From: Sacculina carcini
Lineage: Eukaryota; Arthropoda; Thecostraca; Sacculinidae
Assembly (NCBI GenBank): GCA_916048095.2
Contig: OU696588.1
Coordinates: 6,691,001 to 6,755,000 of the forward strand
DNA: 64,000 bases
Reading direction: 5' to 3'
The position numbers were made by a program, and so were the translations under genes. The notes beneath the pieces were generated by a model. It was not told where the DNA came from and did not search any database. It worked only from the letters and a program-made list of their open reading frames with translations. Shown here piece by piece: positions 29,142-42,000 of the stretch. Position 1 is the first letter of the stretch. Each line of letters begins with the position of its first letter.

Positions 29142-29839
29142 CATAAAACTAGCCCTGCAGTCTCTCAAATGTGTATGCTCTATAAGATGAGCAAGTCAAT
29201 CGGTCATGGCGTCGTCGTCTGCTCTGGGGATATTCACGTTAGACGCCATCTGAATAAGAAGAGATCAAGATCAGAAGAGATTGCGCAATGTCTGCCACAA
29301 CTAGCAGTTCCCAAGTGCAGCCAGTTACTGCTAAATACTTACTTCCTGCCTTGATTGACCCGATCAAACTAATGAAACCATGAGACCCGAACCATTCAGA
29401 CACACAAAACACAGCGTAATTCCCCACTTGTTCTCGACATCCTCCGGCACCAATGCCCGTGATCCAGCACACAAGAGTACCTCGATCCTGCCCAATATCT
29501 ATCAGGCGACTGAACTCAACTCAGAACTGCTCAGTCGAATAATCGCGACAAGAGACAGTGAGTGACCATTGACATCACTGACCAACACAAACAAAACACT
29601 ACTGCTTGTCAGAAGATCCAGCTGTATTCACCATATGTACACGCGCTAACACATTAGTGTACTTTCGGAGGTTACACAAACGCAGTAACATGATTATATA
29701 GCAGCATACACCCACGAACACCCACACACACACAACATACCAGAAGTATGTAAAAAGTGAAGACAAAGCAAAAAACGGGCCGCACTCCAGCAACACATGC
29801 AAGAGCGGCAATGAAACATGCAGCTGACCCTGGCGCCAT
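29142..29839. other. VDAC 3' flank, no gene seen
   Basis: Sequence between the hAT relic and the VDAC stop codon, including its 3' untranslated region. No canonical AATAAA on the minus strand was noticed. Confidence 0.4.
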
Positions 29840-29931
29840 CTACGTCTGCAGCTCGACACAAAGACCGAGCTTGTGACTGCCCTGGTTGAAGTTCTTGGCG
29901 TCGATCAAAGTAGACAGAGTCATCGTCACAC
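29840..29931 (-). CDS. VDAC: VDAC exon 6 (last coding exon)
   Basis: Encodes [20 protein letters not shown] and ends LCVELQT with TAG at 29840-29842. Acceptor TGCTGCAG; entry phase 1. Confidence 0.95.
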
Positions 29932-32900
29932 CTGCAGCACAACAAGCAAATACACATGTCAACAAACGCAATCACACACACCCACACATACACACACATA
30001 CATAGTCACAGACCCACCTTTCCTCAATTTCTGCTGGAATCCGAGCCCGATCTCGGAGTTGTTGTTCACTTTAGCACGCAGCACACTGTCGCTGTCCAAA
30101 CTATACTTGGCTCCCAGCGCAAATCTGTCAAGCAACAGCAAGCGCACATCTATAGTAGCAATACACAAGGACGGCGACCAATGAGCTCATAAAAACACCT
30201 CGTGACAGCACATCATCACTCGCGCCTCTCTTCACTTAAGGGGATCGACTACCCTCAGAATTATTTTAATTAATGACCAGAGACTTCTGAAATTTTGCAT
30301 GCGTATAAAACACGCAAAAAGAAAATGATTTTGTTCGTGACAAATTTTCGCTCCGGGAATATAAAACGAGATACTGCAAAGAAAAGGGAAAATTAAGGGG
30401 TAAATTTGATGATATACTCCTCAGTCAATTTTTCACGCAGAGAGTGGAGACAGCGCTCATTTGAAAGAAGAACCTGTGCTCTACAAGTTAACAGAAACAT
30501 ATTTAAGATTGAATGATTCGTATGAATGAACTTATATTTAAGAAAATAAGATAATATTGAAAACATTGCTATTTTTTTTCTCACATTATTCCAGCTATAA
30601 TTTTTTCCCTAATCAAGATATTTAACAAAGCATTCTGTTAGCTGGTAGGGCACATATTCCTCATTCAAATGAGCGCTATCTAGTCTCACTGGTTCAAAAA
30701 TTAAAAAAATGGTATCCGTTGAAACCCCAAAAAACGTAAGTTTTCAGGAGAGCTATTTTTAGTATTTTTTGTCTAAATAAGTGCACCATCCCCCACCCCC
30801 CTCCCTTCCGCTCCTCACTTTTTGATAAGAGATATCTCTCCAATTTTTATACTGTGTATTCTACATATATATAAGTGTATTTTAGGCGAATAAAAATGAA
30901 AATGAAATTTTTTCGATTTTTGGTCATTCTGAGGTCAGTCGATCCCCTTAACCATTGTAATGCGATGAGTTGTTATTCGTGTCTGTTTCCTTGTACTGCT
31001 TTTGTGTGACGTGTGTATGTGCGAGTGTATGTCTGTATGTTTTCCACGCCAATCTATTTGAGTTTGTATTGTATTGTATTGCCCGTGTGCATGTGCGTGT
31101 GTGAGCCAGCTTACATGACCGTGAGTGTATGTGCTCACGTGATCATGTCAATTAAGCCAGGAAATAAAAGCGGCTCTCACAGTTTTGTTGGGACAGTCAC
31201 AAAGCCGATTTCGTGTGTGGCGTGCTATAATCTACAACTATGACACTCGCTGTGTGCACAACCCCCATGCCCCGCCATGGTGCCAGCCAGTGACACAACT
31301 CTCACTTGGTGACGTTTGTGCCAGAGGTCCAGCCCAGGTCGACGGCAGCCTCTAGATCTCGCGCCACGCGCCGGTGCACTGACGCGCCGAATGTGCGTCC
31401 GTCGTCGATGCTAGAATGAACGGTGAAATCGGCGGCCACGTAGCCCAGTGCGAAATTCGAGCGAGTCAACTTGGAAGTGTTGGTATCGAAGGACATTTGA
31501 TACCCGGCCAACCAACCCTGTCTCAAGCAACGCCATACAACCACAGTGCACAAAAATACACATACACACATCGTGACGTTATTGACAATGTTTCAACACA
31601 GACCAGTCAGAAACATTAATCAATTTCACAATCTGTCACAGTCATACAAATTACGAGAAATGATGCGATTCAATCAAGTTCAACAATCAACACAAGAAAT
31701 ACACAAATACAAGTAAACAATCCGTGGGCATCATGAGTGAAAACCTGAAATTTCAAAGTTGATAGTAGCACTGAGAATAAAAAAGGGAAGAGTGCAATGT
31801 TAGCTTATGAGACGTGTGTGTGTGTATGAGTGTGTATTCCAGTATATGTATGTATGTGAGTGTGTGTGCGTGTTTGTATACTGAGTGGTGAGACACTGCA
31901 GCGAAGGATATGACGTATTATAGCACATACACTAGCGCACAAGACCGTTGTTTGTGTGATGTTTGGTGATCACTGGGTTGACATGTGGCCGGCTCCAAGT
32001 GGATCAGTGTGTGAGTGAGTGGTTCACCTGATGTCCGAGCACGGCAGCTGCGTTGATGAGAGGACCTCCTGCCACCAGATTCACGTCAGCATTGACAGAA
32101 CACAAGTCATGCTTGTAGCACGCCTTCAACAGTGCAGACTTCTTGCTGCAACAGTGCATAACACAGTGAACATCAGCCACACTGTTGGCTCGATGCGATG
32201 ATGAATCAGCGAGATAACTGGCTGATTTATAACCAGCTGAGCAGGCAGGTCCACTGGCTGACTCACCGGAAATATATACTTCCAAAAATCATAATGTCGA
32301 GAATGAATAACACGAAAATGTTCTGTGAATATATAATGTCGTAATTGAAACACGAAAAAGTTCAGAAATTTTCAGTTCAGAAGATTTCAGAAACAGTTTC
32401 ATTCATGCTGCCGAAAAGCAATGCTCAAAAATGAGCATAAGAAAGAACAATGGTGGTGACATGAAGTAGATACACGTGCTAGTCCGTCCCTGTGTGTTAT
32501 ATTTATTTATTATATATTTACAAACATTTACACATATCCCCAACGCTACAATACAATGGAGGCGGCGTTGTCACGAATGACGGCCAGACTAATTCGCGGA
32601 AAAAGACAGGCCGTCGCTGCCGTCTCTCGAGGCTCCCCTGAACGCTCACTCCTTCCGCAAGAGTTTGATGAAATCGTCCAGGGACGCGCCCATCACGCCG
32701 GTGGTCTCGATGGCCAGCGGCGCGAATTCGTACCGCTGGCACAGTTCCGCATAGCGTCGCCGTTTTCGTTCTTCCGCCGCCTGCGCTGCTGCCCCGGGAG
32801 TGACCGAGCCGTCCAGCAGATGTGTCGCAGAACGTGTTGACGCAGATCACGTCCCAGAGCAGCGACTTTCCGTGTCGCAGTGGGAACACGGTAATTCCAT

Positions 32901-35900
32901 CCGGTCGGCGGCCGTCGCCGCGGTCTAGGCCTAGTGATGATGTTTAGCGCTGTGTGGCGTGACAGGTGGCCGGCATTGCGACAACAGGAAACGCTAGGGT
33001 GGCCCCACCTGTCAGATGTGGCCCCGCAACGACACCTGTGGCTCCTGCACCGCGGCACCAAGTCGCAACGCCACGGCGACTCGGATGTCTTCGTCCGGCA
33101 GTAGCAGGCCGCGGCTGGCGACAGGCAGCGCTGTTGTGAGGAGCGGCCGCAGCCAGGAGACGGGCTCGGCACAGCTGGTCAGCGCTTCTGAGGTTTTCCT
33201 AGCGGACTGAGGACGATCGCTCATCCAGGTGGCGCTGGTTCAGCGGCTCACTCGTGGTGAAGTCCGGGCACATGCTGTACACGAATTCCTCGATGGTTGC
33301 GACCAGAGCAAGGTCTGTCAGCGCTTGTGCGGTGGTTAATGAGACTGACCAGGTCTCTGGTGGCTTCCAGCGAGGCGATGTGGGCAGGTAGTGCCACATC
33401 GCTCAGCCGTCTGGCTCCGATACCTCCATGGCGGACCGGGAGAGAAGCTTGCATCCACTGTGCGTCCCGACACTGTGACATTGCAGCAATTGATGATGGC
33501 CGATCTTAGCGGCTCGTCGATGACACACATTTGCTCGCGGGCCCAGTAAACCGGCGCTGCTCTCGGCAAGTATATTGCCCGTGGTACCAACGCATACCTG
33601 CTGAGAAAAAACAACGCCGGGTGCGAGCCGATGTTGGCTGAGTGCTGGATCAGTAGTGAAGTCTGGGCCTCGATTTTATTGAGCGCCTCTGCAATGCCGC
33701 CCGTCTGCACTGGTGAGTCGAGAAGATGGATGTCGGAGAGCGGCGTGATCGTGGCCAAATAGAGCAGTGATGTGGCGGCAGCGGTCGGGTGCTCGGTCTC
33801 TGCTGGTCGTATGCCAGTGGCTGGACTCAAACTGACAAGCTCACATTCACCGGCGTTGAGCTCGAGGCCAACGCTGTCGAGGACCGGGACCAAGCGGTTC
33901 ACGTCCGCGAGCACGACTTATCTGGGGCCTGCTAGTGTGGCATCGTCCAGGTACCACACGTTTAGAGGCGACTGGAGCGATTGGGTCACTGGGTCGACAG
34001 CGGGGGCGAACAAGACGGGCCCGAGCGGATCTCCCTGCTGTACACCGCGACAGGGACAGATTCGTGTGGTGCCGTGGTACAACGGAGTTGGCTGGCCGTA
34101 AGCCTGCTGGACGAGCGGCAGTGCTGCTGGAAAACGACGCGCGACTTCGTCGATCAGCGCGCGACGAATGACTGTGTTGAAGGCGTTGGTCACATCCAGC
34201 TTCAGCAAAACGTGACCATGCCGACCGTCAGCCTCATTGACGAAGGCGCGCGTGGCGTGCACGGCCGCTTCGCAGCACAGTTTGCACCCCCTCCGAGCTG
34301 AACGGGGCGCAACTGATGTGCGACAGCGCTCGCCATCTTCCCGGCGACTAATTTGCTTGGGAGGTGCCGTAGAACGCTGTCAACGGCTACTGGGCGCAAC
34401 CCGCCAGATTTTTTGCGCAGTGCGATCAGTCGCGCGCTGCAGAATGCGTCGAGTACGAAGTCAGGTATGCGACCGTACATGCAGCAGTTGCACAACTCCG
34501 TTAAAGACCGCAGGAGTTGGACGCCAGCTTCCGCTGTTTGTGGAGCGATCAATTGACGGAGGTACAGCGGCCGAATCCCGTCTAGTCCGCCGGAAGAGCC
34601 TTTGGGCATATAATTTATCACGCTGCGAACCTAGTGATCGTCGAAGGACATCTCTGCTCCAACGATGTGTGTTTGAAGCTGCTCGTCCAAAGCCGGCGGG
34701 TGTTTACGCTCGAGCTCCTATGTCACTGCGTCGTTATGTCCGACCAGGCAGTCGTTTGACGTGAGCAGACGCTGAGCTCCGCCAATGTCGCCATCAGTGC
34801 ACTTGGCTCTGGCGCAGGGAGTTCTGGCCTTGTCCTGGTCCTGCTGTGACTGCGGTCAGTTTGGCGTCCCCCGGCCTTTCGGTGCTGCTGCGACGGTGCT
34901 TGTTGGAACCGTTCAAGCATAAGAAAGCAGCTTCCACCAGGCCGAGAGGGAGCGCTGTTTGAGAGCCGCCGTGATGTGCTGGGCGAGGTCAGCCGCCACC
35001 CGATGACGCAGCGTACGTGGGACGTGATGACGCACTCGGCGTTGCTGCCTGAGATCGGCAAGCGTCGCAGCCGGATCTGTCGGAGTCAGGGTGTTGTTAC
35101 TGGCGGGTCCAAGTCGCCATCCGCAAGGCGGCTCTGCAAGCAGGCTCCGCAATGCCACACCGGCAAGACGTCGGCTTGTGCCCGGGTGATTCCCACGCAA
35201 GTGAGGTGGAAATACCGCTCACATTACGCAAGTGAAATCGCTCGCCTTCTGTTGTTGTTAGTGCCGCAGTGATGGCAGGCCTGCGCGGGGTCAGATCCTG
35301 TCTGTGCTGGAGGGTCGCTCGGCCTTTACCCCAGCCGCTAGACAACGGCCTAGACGGCACGATGCGCACGATCTGTCGTGCAGACTAAGACGGCAGCTGC
35401 CCCCGCGGTCGCACTGTCTCTCCCGCTCACCACTGTCCTGGTGTCGCCGCCAGAAAACTTCGCCCGCTCTGCAGAGAGCCTCATTGTGTGTTTGCCGCAC
35501 TCCGCTTGTGGAGTCACAAACGGCACACGGCAAATGCTGTTGCTCCTGTGTCATTGCAGGCTATGATTTCACGAGGTTATTTACATTTTCAATATACACG
35601 AATTTCACTGGCACACTGTGGGTGGTCGATGACTAGAAGGGGAAAACACACAAACACAATAAACATACTGAGATATTTACACGCGCAGTCGTCCTGCGTA
35701 AAGGCTACCGTGATGCTTGATGATGACAGGTGTCACGGCAAACGTGCAAACACGCGACCGGACAAGCTGATAATAGCGCGCGGACACTTTTAAATGCACA
35801 ACACTGAGAAAATGCGGGAGCTAACCACAAACACAACCTTCTCCGGCGAAAGACTGAACAGGGTGTGTGTGTGTGTCACAACACTGACTCAGTCTCGAGG

Positions 35901-37711
35901 GCGATTTTCGAGTCGAGAGTTAACTTGAGTCCACGACACAGTTTATCCTCGAGCGTTATGTCAGATGACAGTGTGTTGTCCGTGTTCCATTTCTCCGTGA
36001 TAGTTAGTCCTGACACGTACACGCACACACACACATGAGCCAGTTGGCGTGAAATGCACGAGGTCAGTGAACTGAACACAGCACATAATCAACAGGCCGA
36101 CCAATTGACCAAAACAAATGCCTTATTACAGGCGGGCCCCACCCCAAACACACGACCACATAACTGTTCGCACATCAATCCATCACAAACAAATACAACA
36201 CATGAAGCAATGGAGCACACACGAAATGACTGACACCACACACACGCACACACATACGCACACACATACGCACACACACACACGGATACTAGTGCACTCA
36301 GTCAGCAACAAAGGAAAATATCAGCGACAAAATTGATGTCAGTGGATGTAGCAATATTGGAATCTCAAATACGTATTGTCACACAATGAGGTCGCGGCTT
36401 ACATTATGACAACCAGATAGCCTCATAATTTTTTATTCGGGTAGAGTGTAACAAAAACGTTGTGCAGAGGCACCAACCGAGAAGGATTATCGCGCCAGAG
36501 CCTCAGAATATATCTCACTATAACTTTACTGCAGATATTGTCGGTGGTGTGGGTACGACGGTGCACACAAAATCATGCAATTTACAAGTATGGACATTGA
36601 GAAATTACTGTGAACACGAGTAGCAGCAACGAGAGTAAACAATAGAAACAGTGGAGAAGGGAATATGACCACTGATCAATGATAACAACACAATCACGTC
36701 TCAAGGTTCATGCTCAATACATTCACCAAACAGTTGACAATGATGAAACAGCCACCCACACACATACAATCATACAGGCAGACACAAGGACAGGTGCACA
36801 AACGGAGCACGATAGCACCTGATGGCACGCGCGCGAGACAGATGAAATGCATGGCATATGGACACTCGTACCAAATGACCGGAAGTTCCAGTGATAACAC
36901 ACACACAAACAGAGAGAAACACGGTCGATATGAACACATGAGGACACAAAAACTGCCACACACTGAAACAACAAAATGGCAGACACACACACACACACAG
37001 CAGGTAGAGGTCATATCACGTTCAAAGCAGCCATTCCCGTGCCATGACGACACAAACAAAGGCCAGAGATCGTAACATGAAACAAGAACAACACAGTCAC
37101 ACACGACTCACTGATACACAACTGTGATCAAGGACATGATAATCGACTATTCTTGAAAACTGCCGATGTCATTCAACCGTAGAAAACATCCCCGGAACGC
37201 CAGCAAAACACAATGCATCCAATGAAGCACAATATAAAATAAATAAAAACAAAAACTCGTATGTAAATTTTTTCTAATTTGACAATGAAAAACATTTTCA
37301 AGCTGTTTCACTTGTCAATTCAACACATTCACATAATAATGCACCAAAAACTGTCTCATTATTAAATCAATACAATTAATGTTAAGCTCTCGCGTTTGAA
37401 ACAGGAAATTATACAATGTTGATCGATGTCCGACCTGCACAATTCAACTGAAATACTGAAATTGTTGGCCACAATTAACACGAACACGTGACATTTAGTG
37501 CAGACCACCTACCATAATCGTTGCACTTGTACTTGGTCTCCAGGTTGCCAAGCACCTTGGAGGACGCAATACTGTGGTTGTAGCCTGCGGTGAAATTCAC
37601 GCCCGATGTGGAGCAAGTCTTCGCCTCCAGCTTGACATTGCCGAAATGGAAGCCCTTGGAGAACGTATCGCGGGCATTTTTTCCCAGATCGGCATACACA
37701 GGAGGAGCCAT
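29840..37711 (-). CDS. VDAC: Mitochondrial porin VDAC, complete six-exon gene
   Basis: Six exons: 37513-37711, 35889-36009, 32028-32145, 31306-31517, 30018-30124, 29840-29931 (minus strand). They join in phase (199+121+118+212+107+92 = 849 nt) to 282 residues and a stop, the usual VDAC length. VDAC is the beta-barrel channel of the mitochondrial outer membrane that passes ADP, ATP and other metabolites. Seen: start [15 protein letters not shown] (N-terminal helix), [19 protein letters not shown] across exon 1/2, the GLKLTLDSK strand, [20 protein letters not shown], the [12 protein letters not shown] eukaryotic-porin signature region and the end [11 protein letters not shown]. Acceptors are all AG; donors are GTAGGT, GTCAGT, GTGAAC, GTGAGA, GTGGGT. 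Introns carry a TTAA MITE and a non-LTR RT relic. No frame damage, so the gene is expected to be functional. Confidence 0.97.
30018..30124 (-). CDS. VDAC: VDAC exon 5
   Basis: Encodes [18 protein letters not shown] and [18 protein letters not shown]. Acceptor TTGACAG, donor GTGGGT. Confidence 0.95.
30240..30947. mobile_element. TTAA-flanked MITE in VDAC intron 5
   Basis: Inverted ends GGGGATCGACTACCCTCAG and, reverse-complemented from the right, GGGGATCGACTGACCTCAG. TTAA lies on both sides (30236-30239, 30948-30951). 708 bp, AT-rich, non-coding. TTAA duplications are typical of piggyBac and Kolobok transposons; which one supplied the transposase cannot be told. Confidence 0.85.
31306..31517 (-). 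CDS. VDAC: VDAC exon 4
   Basis: Encodes [20 protein letters not shown] through [12 protein letters not shown]. Phase 0 entry after acceptor GAGACAG; donor GTGAGA leaves two bases. Confidence 0.95.
32028..32145 (-). CDS. VDAC: VDAC exon 3
   Basis: Encodes [20 protein letters not shown] and [19 protein letters not shown]. Acceptor TTGCAG, donor GTGAAC, exit phase 0. Confidence 0.93.
32520..35560 (-). pseudogene. Non-LTR retrotransposon relic inside VDAC intron 2
   Basis: Same orientation as VDAC. Decoded pieces in order: a Cys/His-rich start with [10 protein letters not shown] (about 35100-35220), RT fingers [17 protein letters not shown] and [19 protein letters not shown] (34380-34610), palm [13 protein letters not shown] (about 34200), [17 protein letters not shown] and [10 protein letters not shown] (33920-34030), thumb region [11 protein letters not shown] (about 33850), [20 protein letters not shown] (about 33440), and an end with [14 protein letters not shown] (about 32870). 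Several frameshifts separate them. I recognise the family as one with this C-terminal WDV.C.NT block in invertebrates but cannot name the clade. Element borders were not found. Confidence 0.8.
35889..36009 (-). CDS. VDAC: VDAC exon 2
   Basis: Encodes [20 protein letters not shown] and [19 protein letters not shown]. Acceptor GTGTCAG, donor GTCAGT. Confidence 0.95.
36010..37512 (-). other. VDAC: VDAC intron 1
   Basis: Bounded by donor GTAGGT and acceptor CAG. CA-rich; no TE domain or other exon recognised. Confidence 0.8.
37513..37711 (-). CDS. VDAC: VDAC exon 1 with start codon
   Basis: Starts [20 protein letters not shown] at 37711 and ends Y-G at donor GTAGGT. The ATG is chosen because MAPP.YADLGK is the conserved VDAC N-terminus. 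Confidence 0.95.
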
Positions 37712-39094
37712 CACGCACAACTGTACGCATCACACATTCACACGCACCAACTGCATAACTGACCCCACAAACACTGTGAAAATATAAACATATTGGTGGA
37801 AATCCAATCTGCCCGCAGCTCTGGTGCATGACCTTCTCACAATATCGCCTTATATTGAACATGAAAACTCCGGGAAACAAGAGTTAGTTCATTGTGCAAT
37901 GAAGTGTTCATATTTGTTGTTGTATTGTGATCTGGTGACACTCACATCATACTCAAATAACACACCAAAACACGTCACATAATGTAATTGCGCGGGCTCA
38001 GGCAAGGTCATGTGAGAGTTGCATGTTACGACCGCCACACACACACACACACACACACACGGGTCAGAGTAGAGAAATTAGTGACGCCAAATGAAAATGA
38101 AAGTATCGCACTCGAATTGAGACACACAAAGCCACAATAAACACGCGTGCGACATACACATTCATTGAATGTACTCATATAGTTCAATGATGATAGAGGT
38201 CGAGTTGCATGGGTGACAGATATTCAACAATAGAATATATACGCGAAATACCCCTATTTCTACAGCGTTTCGCTAGACACCCAAAATAGCCTCGAGGAGA
38301 TACACTTAGCCTGTATACAATCGCAACGACAACGACAAGAATACAATCGGAGAGAATGCGAGTGACGTATGAACAAACGTTCGTCTAATGTTATCCAGCA
38401 CTGAGCCATGCTCAATGCTCGTGAGTCTGATGCCTGTCGTGACCTCGAAATGTAACTCACTCATCAACCTTATTGTCAGTTGTAGACCGACAGAGCTTAT
38501 CATGAAACCATCCAACCAAATCATGTAAAATAGCAATTTAAACGATGTACGAGCAATAATTAGTGAGTTAATAACGCACCAGCTCCGGAAAAACACCCAC
38601 ACGAAACTTTGAAGTGACAAAAAACGACAAATTTCGGCACAAGTTGTGTATTGCGCAAAATGGGAAATCATTCACATCAATATATACAACAAATTGATAG
38701 TTATAAGCACAATTAATGAGGATTACTATAAAAACGAAAGGGCAATTTACGTGAACGAAGATGAAATAAAATTGAAAAAAGAGAACATATCAGAGATGAG
38801 TATTTTTTTGGAAAATGACACAGAAATAAGAACCACACTCACGCAACACACGAGACCAGCATAAGGCGCCCTAGTGAACACGCACATGACACAAAGTACA
38901 TGCTGAGAAGAGATCGGGGAAAATGAGCAGAAAATCGGTCGCTCAATAGCACACATCTAAGAACCACAGTTCACGCATTTGCATTGTCTAGACGTCTACC
39001 AACACACTCGTCACGATGAAACACAAAAACATTCGATGGACGTATAATGAACATGTTCGGTCAGAAGTGACTGGGTCCGTAGACCAGGTGAGCG
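37712..39094. other. Spacer between VDAC and the PAN/ZP gene
   Basis: VDAC 5' flank and 3' flank of the PAN/ZP gene. Contains (CA)n at 38037-38060. No gene, promoter motif or TE domain recognised. Confidence 0.45.
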
Positions 39095-42000
39095 TCAGTG
39101 AGTTGTTCTCGGTGACGGACGAGGGTGCCATGGTTGCTTTGCATCTAGCGCATTGTGTCTGGTCAGGTCTGTGGATAACGTTAATGGGTCGACATTGTCG
39201 GTAGACGAACTGTCCGTGCAAGCGTCTAACAAATTATTAGAAGAACAATAAGTGGGATCAGCAGTGGAAGAGGCTCGCGTCATACTGGCAATGTGTTGAT
39301 GATACTGCGAGTTAAGATTGTGTAATTTGATGAGCCAATCACGACGTCTCAACCGATAAAACGCCAATGCGAAAATCAGAAACAACAACTGCAGCAAGAA
39401 CAGACAAACGACAGCAGCCACAGCAGCAGATTTAGAAACACACACATGGCAGACAGCTCGCGATCGACGCGGGCAGACAACACGAGAATCACCACGTTGA
39501 CGCCACGACGTGATTACATCCCAGCCCGAGTCTGACATCACCGGAGACGACCGGTTGGTAGGAGTCACTATACTATCATCACGCATCGGAGTGCCTCCAC
39601 CAATATCCCTACTTTTATCGTCGCTTTGCTGGTCCTTTGACAAGGACTTCTCCGTGTCATCAATGAGGTCAACATTTCCATTAACAAATACAAACGCTGA
39701 CAATGGCAGCTCATGCGGCAACCGTGTGTCGACGCCCAAATTATTGAAATTATTTCCAAGTGCATCAGTGATTAAACGTTCAGGCAAAGGTAATGTGACA
39801 TTACTCTGGTGACTATTAGTGGTATCTATACTGACGTTTGTAGATACATTATGGACATCAACGTCTGAACTACTTCTCCGTCGCCGGCGTCCAAAAGAAC
39901 GCCCCTCAGTACCACAATCTACAGGGGGACATTCATCCTGACAAAACTGCACAGTTGCGAAAAAATTAACTCGGGCAGTACTGGGAAACCTGAACGCACG
40001 AAATGTCGACACCAAATTACCAGTACCTGGTTGAACGCGCAACGCCGGGAAAATGGAGACGTCGAGAGGACAGCCGCGTTCATCGATCAAGGGCAACAGT
40101 TCTCCGTTGTCGGTACGAGCCTCAACGCTTTTAGCAAACACACCAAACGCGCTTGCTGAATCAGCGACGACAACTAGTGTCAGTGGCTCACCAAGAGAAA
40201 CCTGATCGACATCAGCAAAGGCACCACGGGAAGAATCTCCGTCACCCGCTGCCGCAACCACGCGCAGGCCGACGCTGGGTGTAGGGGCTGTGTTCGTGAC
40301 CACTGACGATGCTGGCAGGAAATCTTGAGAACCTGGACTCACCTGAACACCACCTCCTTCCGTAAACCGATTGCCGGTGGGAGCCAAAGTGATCGTCTGA
40401 TCCTCAGCGTCAAAAGTACATTCAACACGCACAGTTCGATCAGTCTGCTGCATGATAGTTGGATGCTGCTGGATCACAACGTGGTTAACATAGCGTCCAC
40501 GAGCAACCTCTTCAGTACCACAACGACGGCCTAGTGGTATAGGCATTGCAAGTGACTTGCGCCCGTTGCCCGTGTCAAAACAAGCCTGTGCATTGCCCGT
40601 AGCGTAGACGCGACCGTTGAACGCTCGACCGAAAGTGAACGTCACTATCATATCCGTCTTGGTGCAGTCCACTTGCACGGTGCGACAAACACTGCGCTCC
40701 GCGTACACACTGTCTACGTCGGACACCAGAGCTGAATCTCCTCGCGACAGCGTGTCGTCCCCACTGAGCAAACACTGACGACGTCGATCAATGTAATTAT
40801 AGCTGCGGCAACGAAAATCGCGTTCAATATCGCAGCGACGACGACACGTCGACTGACGATCTACTCGAGTCACCACGCGATCCACGTACGGCAGGTAGCG
40901 TCCTTGCACTTGTCGGTACTGGCAGTTCTCGGGTTCCTCGGCACACTGGTTTTCCATGTAGTCAGCACTGTCGCTAGCCACAAGATCACCAGTGGCGGAG
41001 GTGCGACGCGAGTGCGACGATAAAGTACACGTTCTTTCACGATAGTCGTATTCGGCTGAGCGACACGGCAGTTGCACGTTGCGTAAGCATAATAGTTGGC
41101 AATGCTCGCGACCGGCGACCCGTTGAATGACCTGATCGTCATGACCCTCCAGGATATGATTGGGAACACGCTCAAATGTCCACCCCTTGCCACAGGTACG
41201 CTCCTCAATACACACCTTCTCGTAGTACGTGGCTCCCGGTCTGCCGGACAAAGCGGCTCCAAGTTGTCCCGCTGAGTTGGTCAGACCAACACACACATCT
41301 TGTCGTCCATCATGATCCAAACTGACAGCCAAGCACCCAACGTCGCGTTCGCATCGCAACAGACAAGGCACCAGTAAGCCGGACGCTTGATCTTGGCCGG
41401 CCAAATGAGATACGTCAAGGTTGAACGTGCGAGAACCAGTAAACTCGACGTCTACTACCTTCTCGTAAGTAGGCGTGACGGCACACATCCGAATATCTCT
41501 GTTTGCCTGTCGCAGAGTGTCTGCCGTATGGCGACGAGCCGGTCGTTCTGTCAGTGCAATTCCAGTGAGCACACCAGTTAGCGGGGTAGACGTGGTAACT
41601 TCTGTACTGAACAACGTGTCACCCACATTATCCCGCAATTCTGTACACATCCGTTCAGCATAGACAGCACCAGGCGCAGGTTCAGTGTGGTCATTCTCTG
41701 AATCGTGACCGGTTAAATCAGACAAACGCACAGCTGACAACAGACACGACGAGTCGCCAAGTCGACTAGTTATCAAGAACGTGTATGACGCACAAATGAA
41801 GCCAGACTCGACGTTACATGCTCGCTGACAATCTGCTTCGCTTCGCAAGGATAGCGAATTAACCGTGTATAACATCAATTGTCCATCCAATCGATTGACA
41901 TAGCGGCATTGCGACAAAGACGCACTACCACATCCATTCTCCATGTAGTCAGAGTCAGCCACCGATTGACGATACGCCCGCGGCAACGTGTGACGATTGT

